A DNA stretch of 64,000 nt from Anaerocolumna sp047777345 (GTDB lineage Bacteria; Bacillota; Clostridia; Lachnospirales; Lachnospiraceae), in assembly GCA_047777345.1 (NCBI GenBank), contig JBKEEJ010000001.1:317601-381600 (forward strand), in the 5' to 3' direction. The notes beneath the pieces were generated by a model. The model saw only the letters and a program-made list of their open reading frames with translations. It had not been told where the DNA came from and ran no database searches. The position numbers and the translations under genes were made by a program. Positions within the stretch are counted from its first letter, which is position 1; each line of letters starts with the position of its first letter. Shown in pieces: positions 9,074-17,866 of the stretch.

Positions 9074-11005
9074 GTGGCTGAAGAAAAGATACAAGCAGAA
9101 CAGGATTTGAATGAACTTTTAAAGGTTAAGAGAAGCAAGCTTACCGAATTAAAAGAAAATGGCAAAGATCCGTTTCAGATTATGAAATATGATGTGACCC
9201 ATCATTCCGGAGACATTATTGCAGATTTTACTAATTTGGAAGGAAAAACAGTATCCATTGCAGGACGTATTATGTCCAAACGAGTTATGGGTAAAGCATC
9301 TTTCTGTAATGTTCAGGATTTAAAAGGCCGCATTCAGGTTTATGTAAAAAAAGACTTAGTTGGTGATGAGGCGTATAAAGACTTTAAAAAATTCGATATT
9401 GGTGATATTATCGGAATTACCGGTGAAGTATTCAAAACCCATACGGAAGAAATATCGGTAAAAGCAAACCAGGTTGTGCTTTTGTCTAAAAGTCTTCAGG
9501 TTCTTCCTGAAAAATTCCATGGGCTTAAAGATACGGATACCCGTTACAGACAAAGATATGTGGATTTAATTGTAAATCCTGAGGTAAAGGATACTTTTAT
9601 TAAGCGTTCCTTCATTCTTCGAGAAATTCGTAATTACCTGGACAGTAAAGATTTTATTGAAGTTGAGACACCGGTACTGGTAAAGAATGCAGGAGGTGCT
9701 GCCGCAAGGCCTTTTAACACACACCATAATGCTTTGGATGAGGACCTTCATTTAAGAATATCATTGGAACTGTATCTGAAAAGATTAATTGTAGGCGGAC
9801 TGGAAAGAGTTTATGAAATCGGCCGGGTATTTCGTAATGAAGGCTTGTCCGTAAGACATAATCCGGAATTTACTCTTCTGGAACTGTATCAGGCTTATAC
9901 GGATTATCACGGTATGATGGATTTGGCGGAAGATTTATTCCGTACGGTGGCAAAAAAAGTACTTGGTACCACAACCATTACCTATGACGGTGTTGAGATT
10001 GATTTGGCTAAGCCTTTCGAACGTATGACCATGGTGGAAGCCGTTAAGAAATATGCCAATGTGGATTTTGACCAGATAAAGACAGATGAAGAAGCCAAAA
10101 AACTGGCAGACGAGCATCATATTGAATATGAGGAACGCCATAAAAAAGGCGATATTCTTAATTTATTCTTCGAGCAGTATGTAGAAGAACATTTGATTCA
10201 GCCTACTTTCATTATGGATCATCCGGTGGAAATTTCTCCTCTTGCCAAGAGAAAACCAGGCAATCCGGACTATACGGAGCGTTTTGAGCTGTTTATTACC
10301 CAGAGAGAAATGGCCAATGCCTTTTCCGAATTAAATGATCCCATTGACCAGCGTGGACGTTTTGAGGCTCAGGAAGCTTTACGTGCGGCCGGTGATGAGG
10401 AAGCCAATACCATGGATGAAGATTTCTTAAATGCATTGGAATACGGTATGCCGCCTACAGGTGGTATCGGAATTGGTATTGACCGCCTTGTAATGTTATT
10501 AACTGATTCCGCAGCAATCAGGGATGTGTTATTGTTCCCGACAATGAAGAGCTTAGATTCTGACAAGAAAAAATTCGGTATGGAAGTGACTGCTGCGCAA
10601 AAGCCAGTGGAAAAGCCGGCTGAGAAAATCGATTTCTCTAAGGTAAAAATTGAGCCATTATTTGAAGAATATGTAGATTTTGAAACCTTCAGTAAGTCTG
10701 ATTTCAGAGCGGTTAAGGTAAAAGACTGTGTAGCAGTTCCAAAGAGCAAAAAACTTCTTCAGTTCACACTGGATGACGGAACCGGCACAGATCGTACAAT
10801 TTTAAGCGGAATTCATGCTTACTATGAGCCGGAAGAACTTATTGGCAAGACTTTGATTGCAATCGTAAACCTTCCGCCAAGAAAAATGATGGGAATTGAT
10901 TCCTGCGGTATGCTGCTTTCAGCCGTACACGAGGAAGAGGGAGAAGAAAAGCTTCATCTTCTAATGGTGGATGACCATATTCCTGCCGGTGCAAAGCTTT
11001 ATTAA
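9074..11005 (+). CDS. lysS: Lysyl-tRNA synthetase (class II) with C-terminal EMAP-type tRNA-binding domain
   Basis: Charges tRNA-Lys with lysine. Residues 1-500 are a standard class II LysRS: N-terminal OB-fold, then the catalytic domain with motif 2 (F-R-N-E-G-L-S-V-R-H) and motif 3 (G-I-G-I-G-I-D-R-L-V-M). A linker of Lys/Pro/Glu-rich residues (about 505-520) leads to an added domain (about 535-643) that resembles the C-terminal OB-fold of MetG and Arc1p/EMAPII, with K-S-D-F-R-A-V-K-V and P-P-R-K-M-M-G-I-D-S-C-G-M-L-L. The total of 643 residues compares with about 500 for a plain LysRS. Start is GTG with GAAAGGAAG 7 bases before it. Such fusions are known in some clostridia; the extra domain is thought to raise tRNA affinity. 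Confidence 0.96.
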   Translation: MAEEKIQAEQDLNELLKVKRSKLTELKENGKDPFQIMKYDVTHHSGDIIADFTNLEGKTVSIAGRIMSKRVMGKASFCNVQDLKGRIQVYVKKDLVGDEAYKDFKKFDIGDIIGITGEVFKTHTEEISVKANQVVLLSKSLQVLPEKFHGLKDTDTRYRQRYVDLIVNPEVKDTFIKRSFILREIRNYLDSKDFIEVETPVLVKNAGGAAARPFNTHHNALDEDLHLRISLELYLKRLIVGGLERVYEIGRVFRNEGLSVRHNPEFTLLELYQAYTDYHGMMDLAEDLFRTVAKKVLGTTTITYDGVEIDLAKPFERMTMVEAVKKYANVDFDQIKTDEEAKKLADEHHIEYEERHKKGDILNLFFEQYVEEHLIQPTFIMDHPVEISPLAKRKPGNPDYTERFELFITQREMANAFSELNDPIDQRGRFEAQEALRAAGDEEANTMDEDFLNALEYGMPPTGGIGIGIDRLVMLLTDSAAIRDVLLFPTMKSLDSDKKKFGMEVTAAQKPVEKPAEKIDFSKVKIEPLFEEYVDFETFSKSDFRAVKVKDCVAVPKSKKLLQFTLDDGTGTDRTILSGIHAYYEPEELIGKTLIAIVNLPPRKMMGIDSCGMLLSAVHEEEGEEKLHLLMVDDHIPAGAKLY

Positions 11006-11085
11006 TTCAGAGGCCAACTTCTTTCAAAAATGAATGCCCTGACTTATCTACTTTCAATAAAGAAAAATAAATAGACAATTTTAGG

Positions 11086-11116
11086 CCCCACGTCCTTTAT
11101 GGACGTGGGGTTTTTT
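11086..11116 (+). terminator. Rho-independent terminator of greA-lysS
   Basis: CCCCACGTCC, 5-base loop, GGACGTGGGG, then TTTTTT. A perfect 10-bp GC-rich stem. Confidence 0.95.
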
Positions 11117-11346
11117 CTGGGTTTGTTTCGTTTGGGATAAAAATCTTTCCGGAAACAAGAATTTAAAGTGTATGCTGCTTAAGAAGAAAGTGCCATTTAG
11201 GTGACGGTTTGTCAGTATTGCAATTATGCAGATTCATAAATTAATGCGTAATATGTCTAAAAAAGTAAATTGGACAACTAATATAAAATGGCAAAGAAAA
11301 ACCATTTTTTTTAGTTTAAATTCATTAATAATTACTGAAAAACACA

Positions 11347-11375
11347 TTGAGGTTCATAATCAGATTTGCTAATAT
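11347..11375 (+). promoter_or_regulatory. Possible promoter of the GH3 gene
   Basis: TTGAGG (11347-11352), 17-base spacer, TAATAT (11370-11375), about 85 bases before the GH3 ATG. Confidence 0.45.
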
Positions 11376-11398
11376 TGTTCTATATAACATAAATTGGT

Positions 11399-11432
11399 AT
11401 GAAATTGAAAAATTTATGAAATTGAAAAATCA
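11399..11432 (+). repeat. 17-base tandem duplication in the GH3 leader
   Basis: ATGAAATTGAAAAAT occurs at 11399-11413 and again at 11416-11430 with a 17-base period, directly upstream of the GH3 ribosome site. It may be slippage or an operator-like direct repeat. Confidence 0.7.
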
Positions 11433-11458
11433 AAATTTCATTATAGGAGTGAAAAATT

Positions 11459-13708
11459 ATGGCATATGAAAAAATAGTCAAAGATGATTTTACAATCTGC
11501 CAGAATTATGGTGGAGAAACTCTTAGTTGCGGTAACAGTGTTCCCTTGATAGAAAAGGACGGATATGTATTTAAAGATCTGGAAGGTACCGGAAAGTTAC
11601 TCCCTTATGAGGATTGGAGATTGGATGATGAAACCAGGGCAAAAGATTTGGTTGAAAGATTAAGTTTGGAAGAAATGATTGGCTTAATGCTCCATTCTTC
11701 CCATCAGCAGATATCCGAACAGTCACAGCATACGTATAATGGAAAACCATTTGCAGAAAGCGGGGCAGAGCCCTGGGAATTAACCGATCAGCAAAAAGAA
11801 ATGCTGGAAAAAGACCATGTAAGACATTTTCTTGTAATGAATTATAAAGATGTGGAGAGTGCCGTAAAATGGAATAATAAAATCCATAGTTATGCGGAAA
11901 AGCTTCCCCATGGAATCCCGGTATGTATATCAAGTGACCCGAGAAACGGTGTGGGAGAGGGAGACCAGGAATTTAAAACCACCGGGCTTAAGGTGTCCAA
12001 ATGGCCGGAAGGAATAGGACTGGCCGCTACTTTTTCGGCGGATATATGCAATGAATATGCAAAAATGGTATCAAAGGAATACAGGGCACTGGGTATATCA
12101 ATGTCTTTAGGGCCTCAAATCGATTTGGCTACGGAGCCCCGTTGGTTTCGTGCAATGGATACTTTTGGTATTCATACAAAACTTACGACGGATATGGCAA
12201 GGGCATATTGCGACGGTATGCAAACGACAGAAGACTCAAAAGACGGATGGGGACAGGACAGTGTTATAACCGTTACAAAACATTGGCCGGGAGGCGGTAC
12301 AGGCGAGAGCGGCCGTGATGCTCATTACCCTTTTGGAAAGTATGCCATTTATCCGGGAAATAATTTTAATGAACATTTAAAACCATTTATAAACGGAGCT
12401 ATGAACCTTAACGGAAAAACAAAGAAGTCTGCAGCTATTATGCCCTATTATACGATTTCGTGGAATATAGATACAAAATACGGTGAAAACGTGGGAAATT
12501 CCTACAGTAAATACATAATCAAAGATTTACTTCGGGATAAATACGGATATGATGGGGTTATCTGCACAGATTGGGGCATAACGGATGATATGATGAAAAA
12601 AGTTGGGGACTTCTTTCCCGGCGGCAGATGTCATGGAGTGGAGAATTTAAGCATGCCCGAGCGTTTCTTAAAATTAATGGTAAACGGTGTAAATCAGTTT
12701 GGGGGCGTAGATAATATAGAACCGGTATTAGAGGCATACCATATGGGCTGCAGGGAATATGGCAGCGAAGTTATGAATCAGCTGATTAAAGACTCCGCAT
12801 ATAAAATCCTTCTAAATATGTTCAGGGTTGGATTATTTGAGAATCCATATCTGGATATGGAAAAGAGCTTGAAAACGGTAGGATGCAAAGAATTTACGGA
12901 TGCCGGTTATAGGGCACAGGTGGCATCGGTCGTAATGGTTAAGAATAAGGATAAGGTACTTCCGTTACAAAGAAAAATTAAAGTCTATGTGCCGAAACGC
13001 AATATTAAGGAATTTTATGGCTTCCTTAGATTTAAGACTGATCCGGTAAATAATCTTGCTCCGGTTTCAGAACAGACATTAAAAGAATATTTTGACCCGG
13101 TTGAAACTCCGGAAGAAGCTGATGCTGCCATTGTATTTGCTGACAGCCCAATCGGAAACAATGGATATAATCCAAAAGATTTGGAAAAGGGCGGAAACGG
13201 ATATGAACCGATAAGTCTGCAATATCGGCCATATACGGCAATCCATGCAAGAAAAGAAAGTATTGCGGGGGGAGATCCACGAGAGGAAAGTAATAACAGG
13301 ACTTATTATGGCAAAACAGCCATCACAGCCAATGAGTCAGATTTGGATAATGTGATTAAGACAAAAGAAAAAATGGGAAATAAACCGGTTATAGTATGTA
13401 TCCGTATGAAGAATCCGGCGGTTCTTTCGGAATTAGAGCCCTATGCTGATGCTATTTTAATCGACTTTGGAGTAGAAAAAAGAGCTCTTTTGGACATCAT
13501 AACGGGCCAATATGAACCTCAAGGATTGCTTCCCATAATACTTCCCAAAGATATGGAAACCGTGGAAAAACATTGCGAGGATTTGGGATTTGACATGGAA
13601 GCTTATACCGATACCCAGGGAAATACTTATAACTTTGGCTTTGGATTAAATTTCAGCGGCAGGATTCAAGACGGCAGGACAGATAAATATAATTATAGTT
13701 CATTGTAA
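11459..13708 (+). CDS. Glycoside hydrolase family 3 enzyme (beta-glucosidase-like)
   Basis: Cytoplasmic GH3 beta-glycosidase of 749 residues with no signal peptide. The (beta/alpha)8 domain contains K-H-W-P-G-G-G (residues 274-280), which binds substrate, and V-I-C-T-D-W-G with Asp371 as the expected nucleophile; an alpha/beta sandwich domain follows (about 510-720) and supplies the general acid in the family. The insertion pattern and N-terminus differ from classical BglX. Substrate cannot be fixed: beta-glucoside, xyloside or other plant oligosaccharides are possible. The ATG follows TAGGAGTG. It sits before remnants of a sugar symporter and an AraC regulator and near an esterase, consistent with a decayed carbohydrate-use locus. 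Confidence 0.92.
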   Translation: MAYEKIVKDDFTICQNYGGETLSCGNSVPLIEKDGYVFKDLEGTGKLLPYEDWRLDDETRAKDLVERLSLEEMIGLMLHSSHQQISEQSQHTYNGKPFAESGAEPWELTDQQKEMLEKDHVRHFLVMNYKDVESAVKWNNKIHSYAEKLPHGIPVCISSDPRNGVGEGDQEFKTTGLKVSKWPEGIGLAATFSADICNEYAKMVSKEYRALGISMSLGPQIDLATEPRWFRAMDTFGIHTKLTTDMARAYCDGMQTTEDSKDGWGQDSVITVTKHWPGGGTGESGRDAHYPFGKYAIYPGNNFNEHLKPFINGAMNLNGKTKKSAAIMPYYTISWNIDTKYGENVGNSYSKYIIKDLLRDKYGYDGVICTDWGITDDMMKKVGDFFPGGRCHGVENLSMPERFLKLMVNGVNQFGGVDNIEPVLEAYHMGCREYGSEVMNQLIKDSAYKILLNMFRVGLFENPYLDMEKSLKTVGCKEFTDAGYRAQVASVVMVKNKDKVLPLQRKIKVYVPKRNIKEFYGFLRFKTDPVNNLAPVSEQTLKEYFDPVETPEEADAAIVFADSPIGNNGYNPKDLEKGGNGYEPISLQYRPYTAIHARKESIAGGDPREESNNRTYYGKTAITANESDLDNVIKTKEKMGNKPVIVCIRMKNPAVLSELEPYADAILIDFGVEKRALLDIITGQYEPQGLLPIILPKDMETVEKHCEDLGFDMEAYTDTQGNTYNFGFGLNFSGRIQDGRTDKYNYSSL

Positions 13709-13748
13709 AATGAAATGAACGGTGAAGATTTTGAAGCTGCAAAGATGA

Positions 13749-14345
13749 TCTGTAAAAAATAATAGGAGTGCAAGTAACAGTAAAATTGCCAGTGTATCAA
13801 AAAACGGTACCGTAAAAGGACTCAAAAAAGGTACTGCAACTATTACCGCTACAAGTAATGGAAGTAAATATACCTGCAAGGTTACCGTAAAAGCAGTATC
13901 CAAAAAGCAACTAGCAATCAATGCTTATAAAGAATTTTTACGAAAAAAATTTAAAGGGAATAAAGATTATGAATATTACCGTTTTGCTATTGATGACATG
14001 ACAGGGGACGGTATTCCGGAATTATTTGTCGGATCAAATTTTGGTACATATGGGGAATGGTATGCCTTATATACTTATAAGAACAATAAAGTGGTAAGCC
14101 TGTTTAAGATGAACGAGAATGAAGGAACCTATGCAGTATTATATAATAAAAAGAAACATTATTTTATTATTCAGGGACCGCCAACCCCTTCATGTTACTA
14201 TGTGGTATACCAGTATCAATCAGGTAAATTGAAAAAGATTTATGAATATGACGGATATAACGGTGATTATTCCAAATGTGAAAAGTATATAGAAAATGCC
14301 GTTTACCCGAATTATATTAAAATTACGGAAGAAAATCTGAAATAA
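13749..14345 (+). pseudogene. 5'-truncated surface protein: partial Big_2 Ig-like domain plus C-terminal domain
   Basis: One frame is open from 13749 to the stop at 14345 but has no start codon or ribosome site at its head. Its first part reads S-N-S-K-I-A-S-V-S-K-N-G-T-V-K-G-L, then K-G-T-A-T-I-T-A-T, the core of a bacterial Ig-like group 2 (Big_2) repeat found in secreted cell-surface proteins, with the first strand of the repeat missing. About 130 residues follow (I-D-D-M-T-G-D-G-I-P-E-L-F-V, as in FG-GAP/dockerin-like calcium loops). A shorter ORF could start at ATG 13998 but would lack the Ig part. The upstream signal peptide and most of the gene appear deleted; the break lies within 60 bases of the GH3 stop codon. 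Confidence 0.75.
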
Positions 14346-14376
14346 ATTTAATTTTAGTAATTTAAATAGCTTCTCG

Positions 14377-14425
14377 GAAAGAGGACTTATAACTCATAAA
14401 AATGAAATATAAATCCTCTTTTTTA
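14377..14425 (+). terminator. Rho-independent terminator
   Basis: Arms AAAGAGGACTTATA and TATAAATCCTCTTT with one bulge, followed by T6. It closes the Big_2 remnant. Confidence 0.7.
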
Positions 14426-14744
14426 TTGGGATGCTTTTTCACAGCCACCTTTTTGTGTCGTTAAAAAATATGCATACCAAAATGGACCGGATACGATAAT
14501 TAATTTGACAGAATTAACACAGACGGTTAGATGCTTTTCAACAGGAAAAATTTATCATATAATAGTATTAGAGGAGAATTTGTAATTTCATATATATAAT
14601 TAATGATATAATGAAAGTGATATATGGTTGTGTTAATGAGTTGAATCAGATACGTTAAGATTATTGATATTTGAATTGTAATAATGCTAATAACTGCTGA
14701 ATAAACAATTCATGTTAAGCAAGATTTACAAGAGGGAAAGAATT

Positions 14745-14948
14745 ATGAGTGAGATTGTCGTAAAGCATGAGCTCTTTGAGTATATTGCAATGGAACCATT
14801 CAAACTGATAAATCTTGAAAATGAGGAAATAGACAGCAGCAGAATTCTAAACCACTGGCATAAAGAGTTGGAAATGGCTTATTATTACAATGGCGAAGCG
14901 ACTGAATTGGAAATGGCTTATTATTACAATGGCGAAGCGACTCATTAA
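14745..14948 (+). pseudogene. N-terminal fragment of an AraC-family regulator
   Basis: ATG 14745, preceded by GAGGGAAAG, opens a 67-residue frame. The sequence through H-W-H-K-E-L-E-M-A-Y-Y-Y-N-G-E-A-T is typical of the cupin sugar-sensing domain of AraC regulators (H-W-H and E ligand-pocket motif). The frame then runs through a duplicated 13-residue block and stops. In another frame the next bases still read N-G-E-K-V-E-V-F-V, the expected continuation, before homology switches to a transporter. No DNA-binding domain remains. An in-frame ATG at 14712 would add 11 residues without support. Confidence 0.75.
14865..14942 (+). repeat. 39-base perfect-frame tandem duplication inside the AraC fragment
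   Basis: Copies at 14865-14903 and 14904-14942 differ at a single base (GAG versus GAA at the first codon). Each encodes E-L-E-M-A-Y-Y-Y-N-G-E-A-T. Near identity points to a recent slippage or recombination event. Confidence 0.95.
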
Positions 14949-14970
14949 ACGGGGAAAAAGTGGAAGTGTT

Positions 14971-15243
14971 CGTTCAGAGGGACTTATTAACAGCTGTACG
15001 TCAGTTGGAATGAAGGTTGGTATTGGACTTGGTTCTGCGGTACTTTCCTGGATTCTTGCATTTGGTGGTTATGATGGAACAGCGGCAACGCAGACAGCTT
15101 CAGCAGTTGCCTCCATAAAGTTTTCATACGGTTATCTTGGCGCTATTTGTGCGGTTGTTTGCCTGGTGCTTATACTGCTCATTAATATAGATAAGAACAT
15201 AAAGGAAATTCAGAGTGACCTTCAGGCAAAAAGAATAAAATAG
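14971..15243 (+). pseudogene. C-terminal fragment of a GPH-family sugar:cation symporter
   Basis: About 90 residues beginning R-S-E-G-L-I-N-S-C-T-S-V-G-M-K-V-G-I-G match the tail of MelB/GPH (glycoside-pentoside-hexuronide) symporters: a conserved cytoplasmic loop followed by two membrane helices and a charged tail ending at TAG 15243. The first roughly 350 residues are absent. The fragment joins the AraC remnant directly and in a different frame, so a deletion has fused the two genes. An ORF call starting at 14890 only reads the AraC repeat in the wrong frame. Confidence 0.75.
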
Positions 15244-15319
15244 AAAGGAACAGTTAACAAAAATAATTGAGATGTATACTGCTCTTTTATGATACTATAA
15301 TTATTTACAAGGTGATATT

Positions 15320-16204
15320 ATGTCAGAAACGAGTGATAGGATAAGAAAAAATTTCAAAGCAGCAGATGATGTAAGAGATGCAGGCTTAGAGACTCCCGAG
15401 TTTGTGGAGAGATTTGACAATATTTTATACGGTACAGATAAAAAGTGGCAGGTGCTTGATGTGTACCGCCCCAAAAATTTACCCAGCAGGAAACTTCCGG
15501 TAATTGTAAGTGTTCACGGCGGCGGATGGGTGTATGGTGACAAGGAACGATACCAGTTTTATTGTATGAGCCTTGTTAAGCATAATTTTGCAGTAGTTAA
15601 TTTTACATACAGACTTGCACCGGAATTTAAATATCCTGCACCTATTGAAGATACTAATTTAGTATTCCATTGGATATTTCAAAATGCCGAGAAATATGGT
15701 TTTGATACAGACCATATTTTTGCTGTCGGGGATTCAGCCGGTGCCCATTGTCTTGGGCTTTATACGGCAATCTGCACCAACGAAGAATATGCCGGCAAAT
15801 ATGATTTTAAAGTTCCGGAAGGTTTTGTACCTACCGCCATTGGCTTAAACTGTGGGGTGTATAAGATAGATTTAAACGGAGGTTCAGATGATTCAACAGC
15901 TAAGCTTATGGCAGACTATTTACCAAATGGAGGGTCACCGGAAGAAATTGATTTAATTTGTGTGACAAATCACATTACGGAAAAATATCCTCCAGTTACC
16001 TTTATGACCTGTACGGGAGATTTTTTGAAAGATCAAGCTCTTATTTTACTTAATAAATTAATGGAGAAAAAGATTCCTCATGAGTTTCATTTTTATGGAG
16101 ATTATAGAACGGAATTAGGTCATGTATTCAACCTGAACATAAAGTTAGAAGAAGCGGAAAAATGTAATAAGATTGAGTGCGATTTCTTTCACAGATATAT
16201 ATAG
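15320..16204 (+). CDS. Alpha/beta hydrolase, hormone-sensitive-lipase-like esterase
   Basis: Cytoplasmic esterase of 294 residues with no signal peptide. The oxyanion motif H-G-G-G-W is at residues 66-70, the nucleophile elbow G-D-S-A-G-A-H puts Ser139 as catalytic serine, and Asp234 (T-G-D-F) and His268 (G-H-V-F) complete the triad. These place it in the BD-FAE/family IV group, many of which remove acetyl or other acyl groups from small esters or oligosaccharides. AAGGTGATATT lies before the ATG. Position beside GH3 and the sugar-symporter remnant suggests carbohydrate deacylation; this is inference. Confidence 0.92.
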   Translation: MSETSDRIRKNFKAADDVRDAGLETPEFVERFDNILYGTDKKWQVLDVYRPKNLPSRKLPVIVSVHGGGWVYGDKERYQFYCMSLVKHNFAVVNFTYRLAPEFKYPAPIEDTNLVFHWIFQNAEKYGFDTDHIFAVGDSAGAHCLGLYTAICTNEEYAGKYDFKVPEGFVPTAIGLNCGVYKIDLNGGSDDSTAKLMADYLPNGGSPEEIDLICVTNHITEKYPPVTFMTCTGDFLKDQALILLNKLMEKKIPHEFHFYGDYRTELGHVFNLNIKLEEAEKCNKIECDFFHRYI

Positions 16205-16217
16205 TATTTTAAGGAGA

Positions 16218-16257
16218 GGTATTATTCATAACACGGCTATGAATAGTACCTTTTTTT
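16218..16257 (+). terminator. Rho-independent terminator of the esterase gene
   Basis: GGTATTATTCATA, 7-base loop, TATGAATAGTACC, then T7. One mismatch in a 13-bp stem. Confidence 0.92.
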
Positions 16258-16470
16258 ATTAAAATTTCAGCGTTAGGTTTAATCTGGCCTGATAAGTAAA
16301 AAGAAAAATTTAATTTTCCTGTTTTTATGATATAATGGTCATAAGATAATCAATACACAATCTTAAGCAATTTAAATATTGTCTGGTAAGGATGACGAAC
16401 TATTACTGACAGATTAAAATCTGTTTTCTTGAGACTTTCGTATATTTACAAGGGGAAAGAAGGATAAAAC

Positions 16471-17151
16471 ATGAGGATATTGTTCTGCAATATTGCATGG
16501 ATGGAGTATTACAAAGGAATTATACCCGGAACAGACAGACCAAGGGGTGGCGGCTCTTATGTAAAAAAGACTGGTGATGCCGTTGAGAAATATAATTTTA
16601 AACCGATATATTTAAATGAGGATAATGGTTATCCGGAAGGTGAGTATTGCCTGGGATATGTGGAAACAAAATCTGCCAATAAAAAAGCGGGTAATCAGCT
16701 AAGCATTGAAAAAATCGATGGCTGCGAACTGTTTAAGAATGAAAACGAAGTTAAGGATGTACTGGTGGTATATTGTGCTTTATATCCGGATGCTTTAGAA
16801 AAAGAAACCTATGTGGTTGGATGGTATAAACATGCTACTGTTTACAGATATTATAAGGAGCTTCCCATTAACTGTGGAGTGGAAGGAAAACCTTATGTGC
16901 AGCTTTACAATGCTATAGCAAAAAAGGAGGATTGTGTATTACTGCCAAGGCCGGCAAGGCGAAAGGCAAGTTTATGGCGGGTACCAAGGAAAGCCGGAGG
17001 CGTTTCCTACGGATTTGGACAATCCAATGTATGGTTTGCCCAGGGAGCTGACGAGAATGAGTATCTGAAGAATTTTCTTGAGAGAATCGCAAGGCAGGTA
17101 GAAGAATACTATGGGGAAAACTGGGTTGAATTAGATGTGAAATCATTGTAA
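16471..17151 (+). CDS. Conserved protein of unknown function
   Basis: A 226-residue soluble protein that I cannot place in a family with confidence. The N-terminus M-R-I-L-F-C-N-I-A-W-M-E-Y-Y-K-G and the G-G-G-S-Y-V segment look like a conserved small-domain start, the middle contains V-V-G-W-Y-K-H-A-T-V-Y-R, and the end F-G-Q-S-N-V-W-F-A-Q precedes an amphipathic helix. It is rich in Trp/Tyr and has a basic patch R-P-A-R-R-K. The features faintly recall nucleic-acid-modifying or defence-associated N-terminal domains, but no catalytic motif is visible. ATG follows GGGGAAAGAAGG. It is flanked by terminators on both sides, so it is a single-gene unit. Confidence 0.75.
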   Translation: MRILFCNIAWMEYYKGIIPGTDRPRGGGSYVKKTGDAVEKYNFKPIYLNEDNGYPEGEYCLGYVETKSANKKAGNQLSIEKIDGCELFKNENEVKDVLVVYCALYPDALEKETYVVGWYKHATVYRYYKELPINCGVEGKPYVQLYNAIAKKEDCVLLPRPARRKASLWRVPRKAGGVSYGFGQSNVWFAQGADENEYLKNFLERIARQVEEYYGENWVELDVKSL

Positions 17152-17156
17152 ATTAA

Positions 17157-17268
17157 GGGATTGTTGCATAATATATTTTGATGCTGAAGGGATGGCAACC
17201 TGTGTGAGAAAAAGACATGTTGCACAATTTCCGTACATAAACTTATATTATGCAACAGTTCCTTTTTT
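17157..17268 (+). terminator. Long-range inverted repeat / terminator with TTGTTGCA arms
   Basis: Arm 17157-17175 (GGGATTGTTGCATAATATA) pairs with 17244-17262 (TATATTATGCAACAGTTCC) through 19 positions including G-U wobbles, then T6. The 68 bases between hold a second small hairpin (GCAAC near 17194, GTTGC near 17219). The arm shares TGTTGCA with other terminators in this window. Confidence 0.75.
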
Positions 17269-17349
17269 AAAGTTGGCTTTTCTTAAGTAAATTTAAGAAA
17301 AAAAGTACCTATTTCTTTAAAAATAAACCTCGAAAATAATTAGCCTATA

Positions 17350-17358
17350 TGTTATAAT
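17350..17358 (+). promoter_or_regulatory. Extended -10 promoter of the c-di-AMP operon
   Basis: TG-T-TATAAT at 17350-17358, about 90 bases before the first gene of the operon, with no good -35 box. Confidence 0.5.
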
Positions 17359-17447
17359 GTATGATAATACTGTGTAGAATACATTTATAGGCAGCTTTAG
17401 GGTAGTTACGATGTGGCAGGGATATTTGTTTATGCGGAGGTAATTAA

Positions 17448-17849
17448 ATGTTAAATAATAAAAAAATAAAAACTATGACAAAGCTTGCCCTGTACGAACA
17501 ATCGGATGGCAAAGAGGATTTAAGAATAAGCAAATACTATAAGACAGATTATGTACGGCTTCATGTTCTGAAAACGGCAGTGAGTGTTACAGTTGGATAT
17601 ATATTACTTCTGGTAATGATTGGAATGTATAAAGCGGAATATCTGATTAAAAATCTGGTAAAGTTGAATCTATTCCGTATTGGGCAATATATATTAGGAT
17701 TTTATATCATAATAATGGCAGTATACGTAACCGGCTCAATTATTGGCTATTCATTAAAGTACAGTAAATCCAGAAAAGATTTGTCTAAATATTATAAAGC
17801 TCTGAAGAAGCTAAATGACTTCTATCAGGATGAAAATGCGAACGGATAG
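17448..17849 (+). CDS. Small membrane protein of unknown function, first gene of cda operon
   Basis: 133 residues with two clear membrane spans (about 45-65 and 82-105), a 40-residue charged N-terminus and a basic/acidic C-terminal cytoplasmic tail that could form a short coiled coil (K-S-R-K-D-L-S-K-Y-Y-K). No family recognised. It starts after GCGGAGGTAATTAA and lies 17 bases before the next membrane protein gene, so it is almost surely co-transcribed with cdaA and cdaR. A role in tuning or localising the cyclase is possible, from context only. Confidence 0.8.
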   Translation: MLNNKKIKTMTKLALYEQSDGKEDLRISKYYKTDYVRLHVLKTAVSVTVGYILLLVMIGMYKAEYLIKNLVKLNLFRIGQYILGFYIIIMAVYVTGSIIGYSLKYSKSRKDLSKYYKALKKLNDFYQDENANG

Positions 17850-17866
17850 TTGGGAGGCAAAGTAAA

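Noticed and set aside
13700..13921. Minus-strand hydrophobic ORF of 73 codons over the Big_2 remnant
   Set aside because: It is the antisense of Thr/Val/Lys-rich Ig-like sequence; hydrophobicity is a codon artefact.
14890..15243. A complete 117-residue membrane protein
   Set aside because: Its first 27 codons read the AraC repeat out of frame; only the last 90 residues match a real family, as a fragment.
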